From the NCBI RefSeq assembly GCF_001625215.2, contig NC_030385.2, forward strand, positions 26,467,135-26,531,134: a stretch of DNA of 64,000 nt, written 5' to 3'. This stretch comes from Daucus carota subsp. sativus (lineage: Eukaryota; Streptophyta; Magnoliopsida; Apiales; Apiaceae). Positions 40,701-51,400 of the stretch are shown here, one piece after another. Positions within the stretch are counted from its first letter, which is position 1. Every line of letters begins with the position of its first letter. The position numbers and the translations under genes are program-made. The notes beneath the pieces are model-generated. The model was not told where the DNA came from, ran no database searches, and saw only the letters and a list, made by a program, of their open reading frames with translations.

Positions 40701-43328
40701 CGTCCATGAGTGACTTCTTTCTATTTCATCCTTTTGATTGTATGCCATAATTTATCATACATAATAAATGCAACTAACACACTGGTAGTAGACACTACTT
40801 TCGTATTTTTAAGATAAAGTCAATTAACAAACATGATTATTTATCAAGCCTGAATACTGAGTCCCCACACCCGTGTATGATTATGGGTTTATATTTAAGA
40901 ATCCTTTTACTTCAAAATTTTGGAATTTGGCTTTTCGATCCATTCTGTGTCCAACTCTCAAACCCGATTCAAATAACATAGCGTGTAATCGTAATTCGGA
41001 AGTCATGCTATTATTAGGAGAGGAATAAGATTTAGATGCATTACAACATATTATGTCACATAAAACTCTAATTATCAGATGCGATCTTAAAGACTTAATA
41101 AGGAAACGTACCTACTATAGATTGTTGCATAGAAATGTCTAAGTCGAGAGTACAGTGGAGACTCAATGTTACCAAATTCCTGTACTTCATAGAGCAATGT
41201 CAATTTGCCAACTCAATTAGAGCACCGGTGAGTTTAAAATGACTATCACTTAGAGCATCTCCAGCAGATTAGCTAAATGAGGTCCTAAGTTATAATTTTA
41301 AGGAATATGCACAAAAATCCACTCCAGCAGAGTCTCTACTCATTCCCTAAATGTTAGGATCCATCTCTCATTCCTTATAAATAGGTAATCCCTAACTCAT
41401 TCCTCATTTGATTTTTAATGATTAAATATTCAACTCTCACCTTTTGTACACTCTTTCCCATATTTTTTTGGTTATCTTCTTGTTAAAAGAATTTGAATTA
41501 AATATTATAATAATAATAGGGAACACAAATAAGGATCATTGTTGGAGTTGTCAATCAACATAGAGTCCCTATTTTTTAGAAGTTGAATTATTTATCATAT
41601 ATTTAGGGAACCTCTCTAGGACACTGCTAGAGATGCTCTAAGGACTACACAATTGTTGTGACTTGTAAGACCCTTGAGAAAAGTAGGAAACTCACCAAAA
41701 ATGTTGCTGATCTCCCAGATGGTATATCATATTTGCTCCATCCATATTTGCAATAGCCCGAACCACCTTAGTTTACATAAAAGTAATTATGATGCTGCAT
41801 TATATAATGTTTTGTCTATGTTTAAAACAAAACCTTGTAATACGTACAAAATAAACAAGTAAACTACCCATCTGTCACATAATCTAGGTCCTCACAAGAT
41901 GTTTTCCTCTAGCTTTGGAGCTACTTAGATCGAAACTTAATAAACATTAAGAAATTTCAAACTTGATTCTCAAAGTGCTGCACATCCTAATTGTAAAAGA
42001 AGGTCCCTTATATGGGATTGGCACAGATCATATAAGGACAGGGAAACAATCAATACAATTTGAGAATTATAAGATTAGTACACACCATCAATGATAATAG
42101 CACCAGGGACCCTTGCGCGTTGGCCATAGATATGCATGAAGGATAGCTCAGGCATCTGCCTAGGCAATGATCTACAATCACGTAGTATATTATTTAGACA
42201 TGCATACAATATGGAACAAGTTGCTCTTGCACAAACAGATCCCAATTTGACAAAGGAAAAATTACTTGAAAAATAGACTTCTGCTGATAACACAGTCAAC
42301 CTCTTACAAAAACACTGTACCACTATGACACTACAAAAGTGAGACCCTTTGAAACATATAAAGTAGAGAGCTTTTCGGCCAAGCAAGATACAAGCAGCTT
42401 GAGGGATGAACAATTAGTTCATAGCACTCCCTTGACTGGTAAACAAAGCAAGCTCTGCCTAATTTAGTGTAATTACTTTTGGTTTACGATTAGTTACACA
42501 TTTTAATATCAGATCAAAACATATACAGATTCATCTAGCAATCATCCACATCATGAATTTGAGCTACAATAACAACTTAAGACAAATAAAACCACCTATA
42601 ATATTTCAGCTTAATGAAACCAGTCTATACATACACAGTGTTCGGAGAAAAACAGTTAGCTCCCTTGCTGTAATGTAAGGATGTCTAGTGACTAGTAGTA
42701 GCATTCATATATCACACTTTAGCCTTTCTTCAAAAAGGAAATTAATTGCGATTTTAAACCTGCTCGTTCCATGACCCCTCTTAATTAACAGATTTATCGA
42801 GACAGGAGGTCCAATACTCGGAGTACAAATAACTTAATTCTATCATACATACTCGAACATCAAGTCATGTCAATTCTTTGAACTCAGTTATATGCTTTGG
42901 CGGATAAACTAATCATAATTAATTATCTACACATTCGTGCTTTTAGGAAAACAAACATACAGAAGATGATCATATCCGGAGCGCAGATAATTCTCCGCGA
43001 AGAAAACAGACTCCCAGGGCTGCTCATTATTCTGAAGAAAATAAATCCACAGCCGATTATCCGACACAATAAACTTCCACGACTTGCACACCGCCGACAG
43101 TTTCGCCGTCTCTTTGGGGCCCAGTAATTTTAGAATTTGTACAAATATATCTATAGGTATTCGATCAAATGCTCCAGTGAAAGATGTGTGTAAACATATC
43201 TCAGCTACATCAACATAAGACGATGATGATGATGATGATGATCTTGTAGTGATCGATGTTGAACCGGAGCTCGAGCTCGACCGGTTCGAGACTGATTCCC
43301 ACACTTTTTTTAACAGCGAGGTCGCCAT
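30131..43328 (-). CDS. ARP8: Actin-related protein 8 (F-box plus actin-like domain)
   Basis: Twelve coding exons in transcription order: 43328-42961, 42171-42086, 41766-41696, 41179-41112, 40317-40256, 39473-39376, 37740-37659, 37262-37120, 31611-31463, 30916-30786, 30529-30414 and 30208-30131. They join in frame to 483 residues. The N-terminus (MATSLLKKVWESVSN) leads through a serine run (about 30-37) to an F-box (FDRIPIDIFVQILKLLGPKE, then WKFIVSDNRLWIYF) and an actin fold (IIIDGGSGYCKYGWSKYDIPSG; VLAGGSACLPGLA; GIRVIPPPYGADSAWHGAK). Plant ARP8 is nuclear or nucleolar, and its F-box suggests an SCF-type partner role; its precise function is not settled. The likely start is 43328, since the longer frame upstream has no ATG. 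Intron 8 (31612-37119, 5.5 kb) is packed with repeats; introns 3 and 5 also carry MITEs. Confidence 0.95.
31291..31322. repeat. Homopolymer of 32 cytosines followed by an A-run
   Basis: An uninterrupted run of 32 C is followed by 10 A within ARP8 intron 9, between the exons at 31463-31611 and 30786-30916. C homopolymers this long are rare in plant DNA; the sense strand of ARP8 carries the G-run. The exact length may be a sequencing estimate. Confidence 0.9.
32631..32711. repeat. TA microsatellite, about 40 repeats
   Basis: A pure AT dinucleotide array in ARP8 intron 8, directly abutting the element at 32712. The length may vary between individuals or be misassembled. Confidence 0.95.
32712..33524. 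mobile_element. TA-microsatellite-embedded element, copy A, with nested MITE
   Basis: The left end starts GGGTTGCACTTCACACAGAA; the complement of the right end starts GGCCATTGCTCAAAACAGAA. The ends are inverted repeats of about 50 bp containing AACAACACAGAACACT. (TA)n arrays abut both sides. Without the nested Tourist-like MITE (32801-33187) it is about 426 bp, close to copy B at 34771-35190, which shares AATCCAGAATAGAATCAT and most other blocks. Confidence 0.8.
32801..33184. mobile_element. PIF/Harbinger (Tourist)-like MITE nested in copy A
   Basis: Perfect terminal repeats: GAGCAAGTCCAATAGGTTAC on the left and its complement GTAACCTATTGGACTTGCTC on the right. TAA is duplicated at 32798-32800 and 33185-33187. 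Copy B has no insertion at the matching position, which confirms the borders. Size 384 bp. Confidence 0.92.
33525..33612. repeat. TA microsatellite between two elements
   Basis: (TA)n of about 33 repeats, then TAGGCA and a second short (TA)n ending TATAGG. It separates copy A from the element at 33613. Confidence 0.9.
33613..34706. mobile_element. Element of about 1.1 kb with inverted ends, set between TA/CT arrays
   Basis: Inverted ends share GAGATATGAGATCTAATCTC followed by AGCC (33641-33669 against about 34648-34675). The right terminus reads GATTGGTTCTCACTGGAGCA and resembles the short repeat at 60590-60712. The interior is richer in GC (33770-34560) and low in complexity (GGTGGTGATTTT repeats), so it may hold captured host DNA, but no protein is recognisable. 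The exact outer borders run into the microsatellites. Confidence 0.7.
34707..34770. repeat. CT then TA microsatellite
   Basis: (CT)n of about 10 repeats leads directly into (AT)n, then AGCCATATAT before copy B. Confidence 0.9.
34771..35190. mobile_element. TA-microsatellite-embedded element, copy B
   Basis: Starts GGGTTGCACTCCACAATGAA and ends TTCTTTGAGCAATGCC, directly followed by ATG(TA)n. It is 420 bp, has no nested insert, and is collinear with copy A in the same orientation, with many point changes. The terminal repeats are about 50 bp. Confidence 0.85.
35337..35710. mobile_element. hAT-like non-autonomous element, 374 bp
   Basis: The left end CGGGGACGTATCTAGGAT and the complement of the right end CAGGGACGTATCCACAC match. 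The 8-bp flanks GCCTCACC (35329-35336) and GCCTCACT (35711-35718) differ by one base. An 8-bp duplication fits hAT. It lies in ARP8 intron 8, within a C-rich, low-complexity stretch. Confidence 0.8.
35711..37119. other. Remainder of ARP8 intron 8
   Basis: 35711-35925 is a C-rich repetitive stretch with no gene. A GC-rich hairpin-like block (GCCCGTGAGGCCGTGACGCATGGGCGGGC in part) lies near 36159-36187. The word GAAGGCATGTGTGTG occurs twice (about 36121 and 36449), indicating a short duplication. The rest is ordinary AT-rich intron. Confidence 0.4.
39790..40101. mobile_element. Stowaway-like MITE in ARP8 intron 5
   Basis: TA at 39788-39789 and 40102-40103. The ends are CTCCCTCCGTCCCAACCATT and TTCATTGGGACAGAGGGAG. 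An inner palindrome (CAACCATTTGTATACAAATGG) follows the left terminus. Size 312 bp. Confidence 0.88.
41253..41638. mobile_element. PIF/Harbinger (Tourist)-like MITE in ARP8 intron 3
   Basis: The left end GAGCATCTCCAGCAG and the complement of the right end GAGCATCTCTAGCAG match, flanked by TTA and TAA. At 386 bp it is nearly the size of the MITE at 32801, and the interiors share words such as TTGGAGTTG; the two are related subfamilies. It makes up most of this intron (41180-41695). Confidence 0.82.
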
Positions 43329-45500
43329 AGCGAGGGAGAGGGGTTGTGTAAATTGCGAAGATGAGGACAAGTCAAATGTTATTACAGTACCTGAGGAGGG
43401 GTGACACGTGGCAGTGTGTCAGCCGGGTGATTCACTGGGCTTTCAGTTTGTGATGTGTCTGATGCATGTTTTGTATGGACAAGACGGACCCGATTTTGAT
43501 CTTGGGGGTCCGATTCACGCACACTTGATGAGATGGTTTGGTTTAGTTCACCAAGTTAGACCATACCAGCTTTGGGTCGGGTACCCTTTTTCTTAAACCC
43601 ATCGGTTAGGATGTAGATCCGAAAAATTAATCAAAATATATGAAATCGAGATCCAAATTCTTTTTTTTTTTTGTCACAATCGAGATCCAAATTTATATTC
43701 AAATTAGATAATTTAAAATTTACTCGAATCTGAAATAATCCGAATCAACTGTAGTTCTGAACAATTTAGTCAAATTTGAAGATAATCCGAAAATCAATAT
43801 GATAAGGCCCGAAAATTATTTAGATCAAAAATTAATCGAAAACAATTTGAAATATTGCATCCAAATACAATATGTAATTGAACAGATCCGAACATATTAT
43901 TATCTGAACCGAATGTGGCTTGGGATATGATGTGAAATTTAAACTCATAATAACTTAATCGAAACATATTTCAAATTTATTCGTTGATAGATAAGCTATT
44001 CTAGATATGTTACAAAATTCTTAGTCGTTGATAAGCTTTCCATCCCGGATACCGAGTGTGACTCATATTATTCGTTGATAATTACAAATACTTAGTTGGA
44101 TTACAAAATGTATTAATTATTATGTTATCATTAAAATCTATAACAGAGGGACAAACAGTTAGAATATAAGCCAACTAGTCTCAATAACGGTAACATTTGT
44201 TGGGCCTAACTCCAAAATAATATAATTTTGTCTGCTCACGACCAGGCCCTGCACATATTTATATTTGGGTATCTCCCAAATGTTTTCATACTAATAAAGT
44301 TATATGACTGCTTATATGTTAGCAATCAGCTCCTCCCACAATGGATGTGTGACAACTCCTAACAATCTTCTTTTCACACATTGGACTCGATACTTGTCAA
44401 CTAACTTCACCTAAAACTCGTACATTAGAAAATATGATTTGACCAAAAGAATGTGCACAACTACCTATATATACAGCGAAGAGTATACCCTGTGTAGGCT
44501 CGAGGTGATAATTACGAGGAAAATAAGTCGAGCAATGGACAATAACGCTTTACACAATGGTCACAATGTAGGCGGCGCCAGGTGAGGTTCACTGCTTTCA
44601 CAGGCCACGTCAAGATTTGGCGTCACTTCACATATTCTCCCTTGTAAAGGCGCCATGTGTGTTATACATGAGAATTGGCTAAATAATGAAGACTAGTGCT
44701 AAACTAAAACTAACATTTCAAATCGAATACAATCGAACAAAAACGCATAATTTGGACAGATGTATTCAACCCCTCTTATACATCTGTGGGCCAAATACAT
44801 ATAAACACACACTTGAGGACTTTCAAAACTGTGTGATGTAAACTTAAAAATGTTTCCCTTATGATGTAAACTTGGAGATGTTTCCGCATATAATGTTTGT
44901 TTGATGACGATAACAATCTCCGTAACTAACTTGCTAATTTTAATTCTTTTGATTATATGTGCTGACAACTAAATATGTATATTTCTATTTATGTTTTTGA
45001 TAATGATTTCTAATACTAAGTTATGATAAATGAGATTCATAATCGTCGAGAGATATATGTAATCTTGAAAATTCTCGTAAATCACAAAATCCTTTATCAC
45101 ATGTTATATGGATTAACCAAGATCGCAAGATTTGTATTTTTTATAGCTCAACTAAAGTAGCATTACTTAGAATCTTTAATGCAGTTTTTGTTTTGCATCT
45201 GAAACAAAATAAAGATAATAATATTTAAATCTCGATTAATTATGCGACAACTCAAGCATATTTAGCATGTTCATGTCATACAAATTATAAAAATAATTTA
45301 GTTATAAATAATCAACATGAACATCTCCCATCATTCATCTAAAATGAATATTTTTTATAATAATTAACTAAAAAATATGCATCCGCATGAAATATTCATA
45401 TCATTTACGTCAAATCTTATCTACAAGCACAAATTAGCATATAAAATAAAAATACATAATTCTGCCATTTCTTTTTCAGGATGTCAACTTCAAATATTTG
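43329..45500. other. ARP8 promoter side and AT-rich intergenic DNA
   Basis: The first few hundred bases should hold the ARP8 promoter and 5' UTR. At 43610-43930 there are many ATCCGAAA / AATCGAAA words, like a decayed repeat. No gene is visible in this stretch. Confidence 0.4.
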
Positions 45501-45507
45501 TAAACTA

Positions 45508-47150
45508 GTGAATAAAACCGCGCTTCGCGGCGGCGTTATGAAATTTTTATAAATTTTGATACGAATTAATATTATAATTGTGTAAAAATTATTTTGGGTC
45601 ATGTTCCCGTTAAACATATCATTAATATAAACAAAAGAACTGTATTAACTTTAGAATTCTTAAACATGATTTTTTGAATTATGATTATATTTTTCATTCG
45701 AAATTTAAGAAAATCGCAAAACTGAATCAAACAATTCTATAGACGCCCCTAATAACAAAACATTATAATGTAGATATTAGTTTGTGTCGCCCTACCGTCA
45801 AACACAATAATAATAAAAATTATTATAATTATGATAAAGTTAAAGATTATAATCGGATAAAAATTATTTTAAGTTGTGGTCCCGTTTGAATAAAAAAAAT
45901 ATTGTAACTTAGATAAAAATTTATTTTAGCCACTTTCCCGTCAAACATAATACTAATTGAAAATTTATTATTATCTAGATAAAAATTAATTTGGGCCGCC
46001 CTCCCCTGAAATACAATACTAATCAAGAATCATTTACATTATGATAAAATTATAATTATAATTGGATAAATATATCCAATTTCATAGATTTTAGCTATTA
46101 TATTTTTCTTTAAAATTCATATTTCTTAATTGTTTAGAATTATCTCTCTTTTCTCTTAAGATTCTTATTTCTTCGCTACTTAGAATTTCATAGATTTTAG
46201 CTATTATATTTTGGTTAAAATTCCTCTTTCTTTACTACTTAGAATTGTATCTCTTTTACTATTTTTTAGCTACTTTACCGATTTTCTCTCAAAAAATTAG
46301 AAATTTAAACAGAAAGTTTCTAAAGACTCCACGTAATCTCCCGCGTGTCCTCTCAAGAATAATTTACGTTATGATAAAATTATAATCATAATTGGATAAA
46401 TATATCCATTTCATAAATTTAAGTTATTATATTTTTCTTAAGATTCCTATTTTTTAATTTAAGATTCTTATTTGTTAACTACTTAGAATTTCACAAATTT
46501 TAGCTATTATATTTTTGTTAAGATTCCTATTTGTTAACTATTTAGAATTATATCTATTTTACGATTACTATTGTTTAGCTACTTTACATATTTTCTCTCA
46601 AAAAAATTAGAAAAATTAACCAAAGAGATTCTAGAGACGCGTTAAGATTCCTATTTCTTAACTATTTAGAATTATATCTCTTTTACGATTATTTTATGAT
46701 TTCTAAATTAATATGAAAAAGAATTGTGCTATTGTTAGAATTCTTTTAATAGATTCCAGAGTATTACCTTTAGAATCCGATAAGAAAAAAAATTGAAAAT
46801 TAGAAAAATTAACCAAAGATTTTCTAGAGACGCGTTAAGATTTCTACTTCTTAACTATTTAGAATTATATCTCTTTTGTGATTATTTTATGATTTCTAAA
46901 TTAATATGAAAAAGAATTGTGTTATTGTTAGAATCCTTTTAATAGATTCTAGAGTATTACTTTTAGAATTCGATAAGAAAAGAATTGTATTATTTTTAGA
47001 ATTCTTGGACCTTATTTTTTTGAATTATAATTATATTTTTTCTCCGAAATTTAAGAAAAATTAGAAGACTGAATCGAACGATTCTAGAGACGCCCGCATA
47101 CTCGCCCGCATACTCCTTTATATATATATTGATATATTGATGATTGATAT
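45508..47150. repeat. Degenerate repeat region with internal tandem copies
   Basis: Begins with a GC hairpin (CCGCGCTTCGCGG at 45518-45530). Further on, blocks containing AATTGGATAAATATATCCA recur at about 46058 and 46396, and a unit of about 193 bp starting CTAGAGACGCGTTAAGATT is repeated at 46631 and 46824, with a partial third copy at about 47083 (CTAGAGACGCCCGC). No protein is encoded. It may be an old Helitron-like or Mutator-like element, but no diagnostic end was found. Confidence 0.6.
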
Positions 47151-47364
47151 ATTGATTGATTGATTGCAAGAACGTTCCAAAATGGAATCAGCTTTTTACA
47201 TACTAATCCTGTATACTTTATTATTCCAATCCACCCTGTATTTTGTAGAACCAGTCGTAAAACCACAACTTTGCGAAACAAACCGGCTGTCCTAAACAAT
47301 AATAATGGCAAACTCGTAAAAATAAAAACACATCATCGACCATTCGACAACAGAAATATATAAT

Positions 47365-47557
47365 CGGTCTTTCTAATGTGTGCCCAAGGGCACACAATAA
47401 GCACCAACTTTTATGAAAATGGCTTCTTTTGATTGGTGGAATTGGTGTGAATGCAGGGGGGCGATTAACATTTATTATCCATCCACCAATCAAAAGCTAG
47501 TATTCTCATGGGAGTTAGTGACTAGTGTGTGCCCATGGGCACACCATAGAAAATTCG
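47365..47557. mobile_element. Mutator-like MITE, 193 bp, copy 1
   Basis: ATATATAAT is repeated exactly at 47356-47364 and 47558-47566, a 9-bp duplication. The ends contain TGTGTGCCCAAGGGCACACA and GTGTGCCCATGGGCACACC, each itself a short palindrome. Copy 2 is at 53915. Confidence 0.9.
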
Positions 47558-47639
47558 ATATATAATTACAAGGCCATGACATATCCTTTGTAACAATATT
47601 TTAATCCAATGTAGATATATATGTTCAGACTTCAGAGAG

Positions 47640-48438
47640 TTATAGATACAAAATTATGTATGTATTGATTGAACAGAAACATCACTTACCAACCCCCATT
47701 AATCTCTATCTCTATCTTTATCCCTCTTCATTTATATCCATTACAATCGGAGTTTCATAAAATATCTTTTATTTTCTTTCGTTTCGATTTCAACCATTTT
47801 AAGATTTTTCATCCTTTTGATCCTTGATATTCACAGAGGTATAAACATTCTTTTACTTTTACTGTTATTGGATTGCTTCTGCTTCTATGTATGTGTGTGA
47901 TTGTAGGGCTTGTTTGGTTATACATGTGTATGAATTGGGTTCTGATTGTTTGATGAAAGGTTTAATTTTTTAGCTAGGGTTTTTGGTTTTGATTGAATTG
48001 TTCACCTGGGTTGTTGAGAAAGATTGGAACTTTATTTGTTTTCTTGAGATTTTAGTGCTGTTGGATACGTTTTTTTCTTTCTATATTTTATTTTGTTATG
48101 TATATGTTATATTATATATTTCTTCTTCCAGCATTGTTTTGTGCTTCTCTGTCGCCTTTTGGAGTTGATTTTAGGCTTGTACTCATGTAAATTGTTAGAA
48201 ATTTTGGAGTGGAGATATTCAATTTTGCCTTCAATGAATGAAAGTCAGGGGTTTTTCGGGTTGTGGTTTAGAGGTTGATTACAACCAATATTGAACGATT
48301 TTGCTTTCTGAGCTTACATGATTGTAATTTCACTTGGTGCTATTATAGTTTTTTGTTGTTGGATATCTTTTCCCTTTTCCCCGTGTGTAAATTTCTGTTT
48401 TTACTAATTTTGTAAATTATGTCTTGGTTGAGCAGAAA
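47640..48438 (+). promoter_or_regulatory. Leader of the WD40 gene with probable 5' UTR intron
   Basis: A donor (ACAGAG/GTATAAAC, GT at 47839) and an acceptor (GTTGAGCAG, AG at 48434-48435) directly before the start codon suggest an intron of about 600 bp in the leader. The transcription start is not determined. Confidence 0.5.
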
Positions 48439-51400
48439 ATGTCCCATTATCAAGCAGAAGGTGCTGAATACATGGCTGACGAATATGAAATGGAAGATGT
48501 TGATGACGACATGGATGATGAGTTACGAGGAAGAGACAACGGTGGCTCGGACTCTGATGTGGATGAATATGATGCTATGGTACTTGAGACTTATATCTTT
48601 AGTTTTGTTTGCATAATCAAGATGATTTTTAGCTTTTTACTTTTCACAGACAATGAGTTTACTCATTGTTTCATATGCTATGTATATTTTTTTATCGGAT
48701 TCAGGATAATGATGGCAAATTTATATTATCTGTGCCTTTAATCTAATTGTTCGCTGTTCTATAGAATAACAAAATGGCAGACACTACTGCCTCCCAGGCT
48801 AAGAAAGGTAAAGATATACAGGGAATTCCTTGGGAAAGGCTTAGCATCACCAGAGAAAAGTATAGGCAGACAAGACTTGAACAGTACAAGAACTATGAAA
48901 ACATTCCTCAATCTGGAGAAGGAGCAAAGAAGGTAATTTATATTCTCTTTTGTTTCATCACACCCTTCACTCCCAGTTTCCCTACAATTACTAAATATAA
49001 CATGGAAAATTTAGGAATGCAAAATCACGAAGAAAGGGGGATTGTATTATGAGTTCAGACGTAACTCAAGATCAGTGAGATCAACTATTCATCATTTCCA
49101 GGTTTGTCCACTTACATATTCTCAAGGAAGCACGAGTTTCTTTATTATAGATACATACTTGTATTATCTGACAATACTTTTTGCTATCCCTGTACAAGGT
49201 CAAGCATACTTATTTGCAATGTTGTAGGTTTGTAGAACTGTTTTGTATACTATTATGGTTGACCTAAGTGATATCTAAGTGCTGATTTGCATCCGCTGAT
49301 GTTAATATGAACTGAGCTTACCTTGACATTTATAAATTCGGAAGCCCTGAATGGACCAGTGTAAAGTTAAAAGAGGTTGATTGGGCATACCAACGCCTTT
49401 TTACTGTATAGAAGAGTACTTAATTGAGGTTCTGTTGCAGGAAAAATTGTTGAATTGACTTGATTATATCAAAAAAGAAGAAAGAAAGAATAAAAATCAA
49501 TGAAAAGAATAAAGTTAAGTTACCTGACTGTGGCTCATTTGGATATCTAGTTGGATCCCGCTCTGGAGGTTATTCAATCAAACAAGCGGGGTCGACCACT
49601 CTGTGATCATTATATAAAATGAAACAATAGTAGTATTATGCCTCCTATGTATATGGTTTCCCAAAATGGGGTCTTCTGTGATCTAGGATTATTATGAAGC
49701 TTTTGGAGGTACCTTCCACCTCAGAAACATGACTTATATCTGTGTGTCGGTTATTGAGCATCTGTCTATGATTCTATAATACCATTATTACCACCATATC
49801 TTTACATATTATTGATGAGTATAATCTTCAGGAGGAAACCGATATTTAAAATGATGTTGGCACCCTGAATTGTGGCTGCCTCATCTGTTGCTCTACTAGA
49901 GTGTTTAATTAATTAAAAACAAATCTATAAATCATATCCCCTTTGCTTAAGTTTACACTACTCTGATTTTCAATATTATAATGATTGGCAGTATTGACTG
50001 ATCTGGAAACTTGGTATTTTCTGATGCAGTTGCGGAATCTGGTGTGGGCTACATCAAAGCATGACGTTTACCTAATGTCACATTTTTCTGTCATCCACTG
50101 GTCTTCTTTAGCTTGCAACAAGTCTGAGGTTCTCAATGTTTCTGGACATGTGGCACCATGTGAAGTGAGTGTCCTATTAATGCTTCAGTTTGTTAGTATC
50201 TATTTTTGCACAAATGTATTAATTTATGTTTTTTTTCTTTTGTAGAAACACCCTGGAAGTCTGTTGGAGGGATTTACTCAAACCCAAGTAAGCACATTAG
50301 CCGTAAAGGATAATTTGCTTGTTGCTGGAGGATTTCAGGGAGAACTTATATGCAAGGCAAGCTAGTTACTTTTTACATAAATTTCTGTCATCAGTTCGGG
50401 CATGTTTGGTCCTCATGGTCTTGCATAATAGATAAAAAGATTTGGGATCATAAATATTGTCTGTATTCAGGGTGGGGGTTGTCTGGGTGTGGTTGAGAAA
50501 GATAATAGTACTTGGAAGGTAAAGATTCGACTCTGGAGAGACATCATAACTTGCCTCTTTAAATGTTAATAACTTGTCTCTTGTCTTCCATTTTATTAGT
50601 AATCTTGCAAGCTGCTATATAAAAGTTTGTAAATCCATTTCATTATATCTGGTTCTAAATTTTTTATTTTAGTACTTGCGGAAGCACCAATGTCCAACCA
50701 AATTTCTTATAGTACCTGTTACTAGTGCTATCTAGGATTGGTCACTGCTGTCTTCTGCTACTGTTTTTTCTCATGTTAAGGAATTGCGATTAATATTAAG
50801 CTAATGCATAATTTCGTTCATCTGGTGCAGAATTTAGATAGACCTGGAGTTTCCTTCTGTTCAAGGACTACTTATGATGACAATGCTATTACTAATGCCG
50901 TGGATATATATAAAACTGCCAGGTATTTACATTTTCATAGATTGTTAAAATGTTTATAATTTTTTTCATGATTAATGCTTCATGATGGTATTAATATTTG
51001 TTTGAACTATGTTGCAGTGGTGCAGTTCATTTTACTGCCTCAAATAATGATTGTGGAGTTAGAGATTTTGATATGGAGAAGTTCCAACTTTCTAACCATT
51101 TTCATTTTCCTTGGCCAGTAAATGTAACCACCTCTTTCTCATTTATTCTCTTGTAATAGGCTTGTGGTTAAACTTTATATCTCTATCAGGCTATATTGAT
51201 TTAAGGGAAGTGAAAGGAAAAACAAAATAATTTCAGAGATAGGATCTGCAGTGTGCACTATTTGACTAAATAGAATGATGATAAACAGAGCGGATGGAAG
51301 ACCTATATATAATAGAGGGATACCGGTGCTTTACCCTTACGATATTATTTAATCTATGTCTTAAATTATTATAATTGTTGCTCAAGTATTCATGCAAATG

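Noticed and set aside
30131..43328. Reading this stretch as a separate F-box gene (43 kb) and an actin-related gene (30-31 kb)
   Set aside because: Twelve exons link in phase from the F-box to the actin end and the combined order matches plant ARP8, a known F-box/actin fusion.
42927..43370. Longer ARP8 N-terminus starting at 43370
   Set aside because: The codon there is TTG, not ATG; the first ATG in frame is at 43328 and gives the usual LLKKVW start.
45508..47150. Firm call of a Helitron
   Set aside because: There is a GC hairpin and a repeat-rich body, but no TC start, CTRR end or replication/helicase coding sequence could be identified.
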